Origin: Apus apus
Taxonomy: Eukaryota > Chordata > Aves > Apodiformes > Apodidae
Assembly: GCF_020740795.1 (NCBI RefSeq)
Contig: NC_067287.1
Coordinates: forward strand, 35,023,501 to 35,087,500
Direction: 5' to 3'
DNA length: 64,000 bases
Numbering within the stretch: position 1 is the stretch's first letter; every line of letters starts with the position of its first letter. The notes under the pieces are model-generated. The model had not been told where the DNA came from, ran no database searches, and was given only the letters and a program-made list of their open reading frames with translations. Below are positions 9,527 through 21,500 of this stretch, one piece after another. The translations under genes and the position numbers were made by a program.

Positions 9527-12500
9527 CTGAAAGGAATCAGAAGGGTAGGAGTGAGGGTGGAAAAAGAGAAAATGGGGAAAAGGGATTTTAGTTGAGTCTG
9601 AACTGATTAGCAATGTGCAGAATGGGCTGCTATCAAGTAACAAATGAGTGTCTTTCTTTACAACGTTGGCAGGGCTCTTCAGATAAAGAATACGACACTT
9701 AGAGGCACCAGCTGTCGGTGTAAGCTGGCTTCATAGGGTGTTGAACTAATAACAGAGCTACAATTGAACAGACACAGTACAGAAAGGGGGAAGTGCTTCT
9801 CCATGGTGCCAGACCATCAGGACACCTGACCTCATAACCATCAGGCTTGTCTGGAATCCTGGTCAACATCTCTGAATAAAGATCCAGCCTCCCTGAACCC
9901 AGGCCTGCCATACTTGCCTCAAAAAACACGTGCCATGCATGAGCCATGAAATGGTTACCTGTTGACAAATCTTGGGCTTAATTCATCAAGCACAGCAATC
10001 TGGTTCTCAACAGGAGCACTACCTTCAGTCCACAAAAATTAGGGTAACAGCCTGAGATTCTGCTGATCAGTGGGACAGCAGGATATGTTCAGGTTTTTTG
10101 CTTTAGGTTAGAGACAGTGATGACTGAAGACCTGACCAGACTTGGAAGCAATTGGAAGCACCCACCTTTGCCTCCTGGGTCTCCCTGCAGAGGTGTGCAA
10201 TCCCTGAACAAACAGAGCTGTGGGCTTCTACAGCCAGGTCGGGAAGAGGTTCAGCAGCGCCGTGCAGTGAGGCACAGGAGGGGCCGTGGGGGTCTTTCTG
10301 CACTGCATCTTGGCTGTGTCTTCCATCGGCGTTTTTGCTGTAAGACCTAGTGCAGGAGAAGAGATGATACTCTTTAGAGCTACTCCCTGTCCTTTCACCT
10401 CACCAGGAAGAGTTCACATTTTCTTTTCAGTGAGTGGTTTCTCCACACAACACACACGGTTCTTGACAACTTCACTGTCACAAGCCAAAGCAAAGTGTGC
10501 TACGTGGAAGAGCTAACCAGATGAAATGGGGCTGGAACAGGCACACTCTGGCTGGAGAACAGCTGCTGGCTGGTCCCACTCCTGCACCTTGCTCCACATG
10601 CTCACCAGAACTGTAATTCTGGACAAAAGAAGTCAGGGAGCCATGGGCTGTTCCCAGTTGGGAAAACATGGCATCATTTGCAGGAGCCTGTGGAGTCCAA
10701 ACTGCACTGTCAGCAAAATGAGCCAATGTAACTCGAGAAGAAATGACAGGACCTTGGGATTCTTCCTCTTATCTCCAAAGTGGTCAAAATTATGTATTAA
10801 GATTAAAAATTTTGACCTCGCCTTTAATTGCAAATTTGAACTAAATATACAATACTGGCACTCAAATGGCAGGTGGAAGTCTGACCATGCTCCTGCTAAC
10901 AGCACTTTTACTTCTGAATTCAAATAGGGCTGAGATTTTGCCAAGGAGTTCACAGTTTCAAAATTAAGGGTACATCTGTAACTTTTTTTGTCGCTTAAAA
11001 TCGAATTCCTTAATATGGCAAGTTCTAATTTTATCCTGCATTAAAGAAAGCCATCTTTGCATATTTGTTCAGTATCACAGTTCACTTTCACCCAGGAGTA
11101 GACACAAGCATATGATAAATAACAGAAGAAGTTATCCCACCATTTATAGGATTATTTTTGTCCTGGCAGATTCTGAAGCAATTTAGGAGTATTTTCCCTG
11201 AGCAAAACTGCAAATGCAGCTTTATGACATTTGCTCTTTTGCAAGACTTTTAGGAATTGAATTCTGATTAGTTTTGCTCCAGACAGCAAGCCTGCAAGAA
11301 TCAACCTTTTTCACACAATGACGTTTTTAAGTGTAAGGTTCCCCTCACAGCCAAAGGCCCTTCAGTAACATATCTCTGAATGCAGCAGACTTTCATCTAA
11401 GTCAGGTGAGTGAAGAAGGACTCATGTTACACTTGGTGGCTGAAGTCATAACAACTGGGAGTGGCACAAACTGGCAGAGCTATGTGTTCAGGATGGGAGT
11501 AAGATTTTTACTCACTAATACCAGGTCACTAACATGCCAAATCTCTGGAAGTATCCGTGCTTCAGAACTGCCTTCCCTTTCCAGGCACAAAACCAAACAT
11601 AGCCGTACTGTCCCCCACAAGTTAATTAATGAAGAGTGCTCTCCTTTTCAAACTTCTCTGTGACAGCATTTCTGAAACTGCTGCACCAACAACCAACACC
11701 AGTGGCTCAACAGAAATGCTCTGATCCAAGTCAAGACACCTGCCTGCTGTTCCTTCTGGGCCAGCGGCTCTGCTCCCACAGTGACCACCTTGCTCTTTCC
11801 CTTTCTTCATACTTGGTATGTCGTAAGGAAAAAGCTTCATCTGATAGATCTTCTATCTGTAACAAAACACAGGGAGAGCTGCTCTCGTAATTGTGGACAC
11901 CACTAGAAACTATATTACATGTATTTCTGCAAAGGTCTGTTCACCAAACAAGAGGAGGCAGCACAATGCATGCTTGCAGCATAAAGGCACATCAAAATAC
12001 ACACATTCAGCTTACGCTCCTGCTGGAGCTCTGGTACACAGGATGCTGTCACTTTCACTTGATTTCTTTACACGTCTGCCATTGATCTGAATGGATATAG
12101 AAATTATACCCCCCCCATGCAACTAACACATTTTGTCTGTGGTGAGAGGCAGAAAATTAGGAGGACAAGTATTCATTTGCAAATCAAGGCATTATTAAAA
12201 GCACATAATAAAGACAAGCAAAAGATCCAAGTGCTTCCAGAGACCGCTTTAGGAGGAGGTTGGGAGGCAGCAGAAATTTGCCAGATGTACTTTAAGCACA
12301 AAGAAATAGGTCTGAGATCACCAAGGACTTCCATAGCTCCACACTGAGAGGAACTCAGCAAACCTGAGGTGCTGCATTCCTGCTACGAAACCAAGCAGAA
12401 AATGACTTCTGCTTTGAAGAGACTATTTCTTAGCAAATCATTTGCATGACCCCAGTACAACTTACAAGGGCCCTAATGGGAGTCCTTTTAACTTGGTTGC

Positions 12501-15500
12501 CCTTGCCCCTCACTGCCCTGATGGTGGGGTGAGCTCTTGGCCCAACCCCTCCAGCATAGCTCAGTTATTTCAAAGTGCTCCAAACCATTCAAACTCTTAA
12601 AACTTCACCTAAAAAACTAAGATTGGCAAAAGCATATGTGTGCTGCAGCCATGGATTTTATGCCAGCCACTCCCAAATCAAAAGCAGAGAAATTCTAGTA
12701 AAGAACAATTCCTGCTCAGGGAAGCTGTGAAGCTGCACTGCCAGATCTATCCTGGACAAGAACTGTGTCATGGGTCACAAAAAAGAAATATGGCCCAGAA
12801 AGCCAGCTGTGTCCTGGGCTGCAACAAAAGCAGCGTGGCCAGCAGGGCCAGGGAGGTGATTCTGCCTCTCTACTCTGCTGTTGTGAGACCTCACCTGGAG
12901 AAATGTGTCCAGTTCTGGAGCCCCCAACACAAAAAGGACATGGAGCTGTTGGAGCGAGTCCAGAGGGGGTCTGGTGAGACACTGGCCCAGGTTGCCCAGA
13001 GAAGCTGTGCCTGCCCCATCCCTGGAAGTGTTCAAGGGCAGGCTGGATGGGGCTCGGAGGTCTGGTCTAGTCAGAGGTGTCCCAGCCCATGACAGAGGGG
13101 CTGGAACTAAACAATCTTTAAAGAGCCTTCCAACCCAAACCATTCTGTCAATTTATGATCCCAAAGACTTCAGTGCTATCTGAAACAGCCACAGGACCTA
13201 CCTGCTAAGCCTGCACCTGCCTGGTTCCTACTCAGCCCAGCACTTACACAGTAACCTTCAGACCAACAGGCCTGCTTTGTTTGCCCATCTCATGACCACT
13301 TTCTGAAAGCTCCTCACTGCTTTTATTTATTGATGTTAAACGCAAACCACTTTGTTAGCTGCTGATTTCCTTTCATGCAAGCCAACCTAATGGGTTTTCT
13401 CCTCTCCCTGAAAATCTCCAGCTCTGCCACTGGGATGGCATCAGTAAAGGGCTGCACCTCAGTTCAGATTCTGCCTTTCCAAGGTCAATGATGTATAGCG
13501 TGAAAGTGAGAATTTTATGAACTACAAAAGTGCTATTCCCTCCGGGAAAATTCAGGATTCTTCTGTGTGCTCAGATTTCCTTTGAAGTGGAAACAAAAGA
13601 TAATTTTGAAAGAAAAACTTAAGACTTTGAAAATACTATTTTTAGCAAATGGCCAGAACTTTTCATGCTGGGAAGAAACTTCATTTTTAACAAGCTTCCT
13701 TTCAAAAATCAAAGTCCACATTCCTCTCCAAGTGAAGAGTTTTGAAAAATATAGAAATAAGCCTTACTGTTCCTTTTCCATTGCTGATGACAGCAGATTT
13801 AACTACTTGTTTATTTAAAATTGGTTTTACCCTATTGCATTGAAGACTAACAAGTAATACATTTTCTTATTTAAAAATTGTTCTACGTATAAAATGACAT
13901 TATATCAGAGTGAAAGGTCTCTACTTGGATCAGTAGAGCTGCTGCCCCTCTCCAGCTTTGATATGCTTTATATGTATTTCCTCCACCAATGTTAGGTGCT
14001 TTAACTCCAGTTATAGCTAATGTTTAACTATATATATTTTTTCTCCAGTTGCTATAACTAGAGAAATTTGATCTACTTTTTAAATCTCTACTAAGGTTAG
14101 TTTGGAAAAGGACAAAAGAACTGTCATTCCTTGGTGGATGGATCTGGCAGTGATGCTGAGAGAACTCACTACTAGAAGGTCTGTTTGTGAGGCATGTCTA
14201 ATGATTTCACTCAAAGAAAAAGACTTGAAGCAAACTAAGATCTGGATCCTCCCATCACATCTATTTAGCTACAAGACACTGTGCATTAATGTTGAGTAGC
14301 ACCAGGAATATTTCTGAAAGGTTCTCAAAAGAACAAAGTCTGTGTTTCAGTCTTTGGCTTCACAGGAAACACTGAGTCAGTCATAAGCCATGAAAACACT
14401 TATGCAAAACTAATTATGCACAGAATCATTCCAAAGTATTTGTCATTACTAGAACACAACAAAATAAACTTGAGCATTAGTTTACAGCCCTGACTTGCCA
14501 AAAACCTTAACATGAACAAAACAAAATAAAACCAAAATAAAACAGGAAAACCCGTGCCACACCCTCCCATGCCTTAAAGCAATAACAGACTGCAAATTCA
14601 TACATGCAAACCAGGAAATTCAAATGCTTTATTTCAAAAGACTACGTATTTTTAGAGCAAGTAATAGAGCAGACACAGATAATAGAGTAAATTTTGCACT
14701 GCCCAACTGTTGTGCTTGTCCTTGTAAGGCAAAATTTCCAGAAACAAACATTACACACTCAAAAAAGCTAAGCTTTTTGTAATCAAATAAAGGTAGAGTA
14801 AATGGGTCTGATTTTCAGAAAGCAACAAGTTCCTGTCCTTGAGTCTCTTATAGAACATGACAAATTGGAGACCCCACTTTTTTTTTTTTAACTTGTGGAA
14901 CCTTTAGGTGCAAGTCTATTGCACAGATACAGGTTCACAGAATCACACAATGCCAGGCTGGAAGGGATCTCAAGATCACCTGGTCCAACTTTTCTAGGCA
15001 GGAACACAGTTTAGATGAGATGGCCCAGTACCCTGTCCAGCTGAGTCTTAAAGCTGTCACATTGGGCAATAAGAGCCTTTATATGAAGAAGAGAAGGAAA
15101 AAAAATAGAAAAAAAAAATTAAAAACCCCAAAAAGATATTAAGTGGATGAAATCCCTAACTGCTGGTTGACACACAGACAACTCCAGAAGTTTTAAATTT
15201 AGCCATGCAGAACACACAGAAAAGAAAGTACTATGCAGTACCACCACAGGCAGCTATGCTGTGGAAAGCAAAGCAAAAGCTTACTTTATATAAAAACAAA
15301 AAGTACGTTTTGCCCTTTCTTGTCCTTCACGAATGATCTACTGAAGCTTGCCTTGATTTCAGTACAAGGGACCATTTCACGAGTGTCAGAGTGTGAGTGC
15401 AGAAAAAACAAACCGATAATGCTGTTTTCTCATGTCTTATTACAAGCTTGCTCAGCAACAAATCTAACTCAGCCTAAAACCTAAAGCAAGGAAGTGGAAG

Positions 15501-18500
15501 AATTATGACCAGACCACCACATTTTCTCAGCACTCTGAAAATCATCCAAATCAATTAACACGATCCCAACAGAAAGGGAAAAAACTGGCAAAGGATGATT
15601 AAGACAAACGAGATCTTTAGCATTTTTCTCTTGTCTGCCATCTCTTTTCTCTCATTCTACCCAGCAGCTGACAGACAATACAGAAAGCAGTGGACCACAG
15701 CAGGAGGCAAAGCTGCTTTATTGTTAACTCAAGTTATTTCCTGGCCAAAGGATGAATCATACAGGATCAACTAATTATGCCAAATACAAATGTACTGGGA
15801 GGGCTACTAAAGGAGCAATTATCCCATGAGCTTCACAGAGAGACACCTTGAAGTCCCTTCAGCAAAATAGGCTAAAAGTATGTTAGACAAGTCATCTGCG
15901 TGGGATCTGAAATCAAAACAAGAAATCCAGAGTCCTCCAAGCAAGTCCCTTGAAGCCCTGAAGGCAAATCACTGTTGAAAACCTTCTTTTCCCTCCACAG
16001 ATACCAGCCTGAAGAGTGCCCTTGCTACCTTATTCTGCAAATGGTTTAATTAAATATCCTTGCAGGAGGCTTCTTTGGAGTATATAATTTGACCTTCTCA
16101 CTACAAAAGAAGATCAGGCATGTTTCCTGCTAGCAGAGACTGTACCAGACCAAAAGGCGGTGGTGGAGGTGACATGAATCAGATCACCAGATTTCACAAG
16201 TACTTCCCAAGTGCATGAGAAAGGCAGGACAGAATCAATTTTTCTTTCTTCTGACCCAAGAGTACAGTGCCAAACCAGTGCAACTACACCAGCTAGGAAC
16301 CTGGTATCTTGGTCAGGGACACCTCCCACTAGACCAGGTTGGCATAACCTTCTGTACTGCTACCCAAATGCAATCTTTTTTTCTACTACTGAGACACCTA
16401 AACCTTGGTTCTAGAGCTTCTCTGAAAAAGGAGGTCAAGAACAGATATTGTGGCTGAAGGTACAAACAGAAGTTCTGCAGTTACAACAAGCGGCCCTACA
16501 GCAGAGATTGGAGGGAAATTAGGTATGTCCAAAGGACAGCAAGACTGACAGGCTTCTGGAAAAGGAGCCACATAAAGATCAGAAGGACAGAATTCCAGGT
16601 TTGAGACCAGACCTGCTAGTACATTGGCACTGGGGTTAGGACATGCCTCAAACCCCTGATTAGGGGACAAGGGCACCCCAACCTGCAAAGTCCACAGACA
16701 TTCCCTGAGAGAACAGGTAGATTCTTACGTCTGAAAATAGTAGGTTCATATATCTGGAGGAAACAAGAGTAGCATATGATGTGCAAGCTTAGCTCAACAG
16801 GCAAGCTGGAAATGTTCAAGCTTATGTTGCTCCTGACAAAGCAGAAAGAAGTAAAGTTTGCTCCCAACAGGAGGGCTGCAGGAAAATGAACCCTGAGGAG
16901 AAAATGGAAGAAACCTGTTGGGCCCACAGGCAAAATGCCAATTTTCTTCCCAAGAACAGGCCATGGGAACTGGCCATCAAAGAAGAGGATGAGAAAAAGG
17001 GACAGATGTTGTAGCACCGGTAGCTGTGAAGAGAGTGTGGTGCTGGGAGACCCAGTCTCCCAACACCCAGGAGCAGGGGAGGCAGAGGACTGAGCAAGGG
17101 GTCCCTGTGGAAGCGCTGACCATGCCAACAGCAAGGGCCAGAAGAGCCCAACGAACAAGAGAACAATGACTGTCTGTGGAGATGTACACATTTCTGTCAT
17201 CCACCAGAGGGCCAAGTAGGTTGGGATAAGACACATCTAATACATCACAATCTGATACTTAAGAAAGTTCTTTTTGAAATATAAAACTTAGCAGGATTTG
17301 CATGAAGTCTTGTTGACTTTGGAAAACACACACCGATTAGTCCAATTATAGATCTAGTTTAATTAAAAACTAGTGGTTTAATTAAAATACAGCCTACCTC
17401 TTCTTCATCTGTATGAGATCCTTCTAAAGGTTGAAGTTCAACAACTCTCCAGCTAGAAATGAGACAAGAAAAGTCAAATTAATTTACATAAATATTGTTT
17501 CATTATTTCAGCAGTAGAGATTGCTTTTCTGTTTCTACACTATATTGTTAGCTACTCCTCCTTCAACACTGCTTGTGCTTCAGAATTTCCTTCATATGAA
17601 AGAAAGTCAAATTTAAGGTGCTGATAACAGAACCCAACATTTAACCTTTCATTTTCCCAACACAGTCCTTAAGCTACCCAGTAGGCGTAACAGTATAATT
17701 ACAGATTTAAAACATGGGACAACTGCATTTAGCCATTTCAGGCAATTTGCTAGTAAGCCACTGAATTACAGCACAGGAGATCAATTCACCTGTTTTAGCA
17801 ATTTAAAGATGTCCTCTTTCTTTAAAAAAAAAAAAAAAAAAAGAAGAGATGTCTCTAGAAATCATGGATTATAGGTTTATGCTGTATGGAAAAAATTAAG
17901 CTTGTTCTGCTGTGTCAAGAGTGAGTAAATTTTAAAAATATGTGCTAAAACCATTTCTGTTTAGTTCATTGAAAATAGTTAACTATTTTCTCCTTAACTG
18001 TAACACACAAAAAAGAACAGCAACTTCTAAAGACCCATTCAGAGCATGACAGCCTTCCAGCACATCTAAGGCCACGAATATCATTACAATTAAGATTATA
18101 TAAATCCACTTATTTTTTTAGCCAGTTTGTGCATCTGCCACCTCCCTGTGGAGGGGACTATTTCCCCTGTGCTATCCAATGCCCAGTCTTCCCACCATTC
18201 CAGTCACACAACCTGAAGTGCATAGAAAGAAAGATTAAACTGAATGCATGGAAAGATAATCTTAGTATTATAAAATTATCTAATGACATGCTAACAGTAT
18301 TCCTAGTTAACACTCTCATGTTCATTTTGGTATCTTCTTTGCAACAAAGTACGTTATGAACAAACCTTGGGGTAAGGATTTCTTTGTACTGTAGTTTCTC
18401 CAGCTTCGACGGTGCCACCAGTGACATGGGAATAACAATGTTGTCTATATCATAGGAGCTCTCACTTCTCAACCTCCTCCTGGAGTTATGCTGTATGACA

Positions 18501-21500
18501 TAATAAATACAGATGAGGTCAATCAGCTCAAATCATAGGACCCACATATTAGCTGAGAAACATTATAGCTGCATGAGGAGAAAGTCTGTCACTTGAACAC
18601 ATTTTCTAGTGGTGTAATGACTTCTGACTTTCCCCCTCAATGGAATCTCAACAAATCTTAAAACTCTCTCACCTCTGGGATTTGCTTCTTGCTGGCATAA
18701 CTCTTATTGAAATCAGTGGGAGGCTCCCTTCCTTGATTTTAGATACAGTTAATTCTGGCTGCTTATGAGAACTTGGAAGTTAATGCTGCCTTCTTCATAA
18801 TGTTCAGTCTACGAGGACAACCTTCTATAAACTGTCTGCTAACCCCTAACACAAGTGGTTCTTCAGAGGGATACAATTAAGAATAAACCTACATTTGGCA
18901 GTGAAGAACAGCCACAGGAAAGTGGTTTTCTGAAATATGTGCAAAAGACAGAAACTGAGTTTCTTTGCTGTGACCATAGAAGGATTCCTGGTGGTGTTCT
19001 CTGCACACTAGTGCCTGGAACCTACATGCCTAGAACCTACTTCAAAACCTGAATTTCCTACATTGCAGGAGAAAGCTTAGTTTTAAATCACAACACATTC
19101 CACATTACAACACCTCAACTTTTAGCTGAAAGTTAATGGAAGCACCTATTCTAAAAAGCATATTTGATGATGGTCTCCTCCAAACAAGGGAGAAAAGAAG
19201 GAGTGTACATTGCCAAAAGCTACATGGGGGACACAGATTTAAACTGAGCTCTCCAGGAGTTGTCACCAGATTGAAACATGACAACTTGCAGAGCACCAGC
19301 ATACCACTAGGTTTAGCAGAACTGTGGGACTGAAATCTCAATATTATTAAATTCTCAATAAATTCCAATAAAACAAAGTGTGTTTCTGCAGGGACTTCAG
19401 TGAACCAGAGCTGTGCTGCTCCTCAGCAGATTTATATACCAGAGACTGTCTGTAGTTGTGCACAAAAGGTTTTAAAGAGTGAAGCTGAGAGTTAAATTCT
19501 GTGACTTTATTTGCACTGTGAGGCAACTTTATGTAGCTGCACCAAGAAAAAAAGCGTCATAAGAGCCCTTGTGTAAAATCTGCAACATAAATCACAGTAT
19601 ATTTAATGAAATTTAGAAAAAAAAAAAGAAAGGCCCAATGCCAATAAACTAAACTTACACTCCAGTTATATGATCTGCAAAATTATTTTACAAGCAAGTA
19701 TCTGCTTTAGGAACACCGCACACTCAATCTGGAATAAATTACTTAATGTAATCCACTTAATTAACTGTAAAAATGCTCTGTATTGTAATTTAACACTAAA
19801 TTAGATGTAAAAGGCGTGTGGTTTTGGATTATCAACTTGCACAACTCTGTCGATATTTGTTAAGACTGATACATTTTTTGGTTTACCTGTGATGAAGTGC
19901 TGTGAGTGGGCCTAGACATGGCACTGACATTGGTCACAGCAGCAAAACTGCTCTGGGATTCTGGTTCTGCATGTTGAAAGGAGAATGTCTCAAGCCTAGC
20001 ATTGCGTTCACCTGTCACAAAAAGGAAGAAGAATAAAAATGCACACCAGCTGTTGTCTGTTAGACTACAGATATTTTTCCATACAGTAACAGCAAAATCA
20101 TTTCTAGAAGCCCACAGCTAACCACTCACAATTTAATGAAAACTAAAAAAAGCCATCTAAATAAACACTTGTTACTCATCCTGTCATTGCTGTTCCACAA
20201 CAGCCATCCCTCTCCTTCTACGGAGGATTACTTCTCGTGGAACCAGCTTCATATGGGCAAATCCTGCTTCTTTTTTTGGAAGCTGCCATAGACTTACACA
20301 CAGAGCAAACACAATCAGGCTTAGAGGAACACTCCCCTAGTTCCCCAGCAGCCTTTCCTGAGCTGGGCTACTGCTCACTAACATACCAGTTCACTCAGCC
20401 CTCACTGACTCTTTCTTCCTTGATAAATGACAAAACAAAACTGGCAGCAAAGGTAACAAATGAAATCAGTTCCTAGGTTTCCACATGTGGCTTCTTCTAG
20501 TAGTGGTCCACTCCTCCAGACAAAGCATAATTCTGGTTTTCTCTTGTTCAGTCTCAGTGCATGCAGCACTTGGGGGCATTCAGAACTTAACCACCTGTGT
20601 TCTGCTTTCTTTGTACCTTAATTTCCAGTAAGAAAAAAGGACTCATATTTAATATGCCAACTAATAAAAGACTTAGTGTATTCCAACACGGAAAAAGAGG
20701 ATAAGACTGATCCTAAAGACTGTATTGCACAGGCTGGGTCAAGGACATGAACTCTCATCTTCCAGGAAGCTCTGCAACTCCCGGGCACACAGCTTTTATT
20801 TTTGGCCTTGTTCATCAGGCTGACCTTCCCCATGGATAATTTCTCCTAGACAGAGCCCAAATTAGGAATAAATATGTAGTACTACACCCATAGCACTAAT
20901 AAGCTAGAGCTTCTGCTACTCCCAAATACACCACACAGCAGTTTTCTGGCACTGGGAAACTGTCATCCTCAAGACAAAAGATTGCTTGCTTTCTTCCCAT
21001 TAACTCAAAGAAGTAAATACTATGGGCAGAACACTAATTGTAACACCAAAATATTTATAGCAAGAAGTTCTCTCTCTTACTAGTGCTCCCAAGTAACTCC
21101 AATTGTTGATCTCAGTGTGCATGACAGAACATGCTGGAAACAATGTGGTTTCAAGAAACACTATCTCAGCATCTGCGTTTTTGGAGACCAGTGACTGGTT
21201 AGAGGAGTAGGTGGTATGGAAAAAAGGATCCCTGATGGCAAGGGGGGACAGGGCACAGCACCCCCACAGAGACAGGCACAGAGTGAAAAAGAAGACTGCA
21301 AAGCTATGGGGAAGGCTTTGATGCACAGGGGGAATGATGCAGAGCAAAAAAAACCCTTCATCTACATCAAAGACAAGTTTTCAGTCTGTCCAAAACCACG
21401 TTTTATTCTCTCCTGTAACTTGCAAATCAATAGGATTTTTTGGTTTGGGGTTGGGGTTTGGTACCAGTTTGTTTATTTTTAATAGATCATAATTTTTTTC

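Larger units (their letters stand above)
11857..17397 (-). other. KANSL1L: KANSL1L intron 12
   Basis: 5.5 kb with three CR1 pieces (12,790-13,165; 14,934-15,068; 16,302-16,344). A less AT-rich stretch at 16,110-17,240 carries a 206-codon minus-strand open frame that I cannot identify. The rest shows only poly(A/T) tracts. Confidence 0.8.

Noticed and set aside
11740-11743. Ending exon 13 at the GT donor instead of the GC donor
   Set aside because: It adds four bases and puts exon 14 in a frame that stops early. The GC donor restores the conserved RNSR-xYSKN reading.
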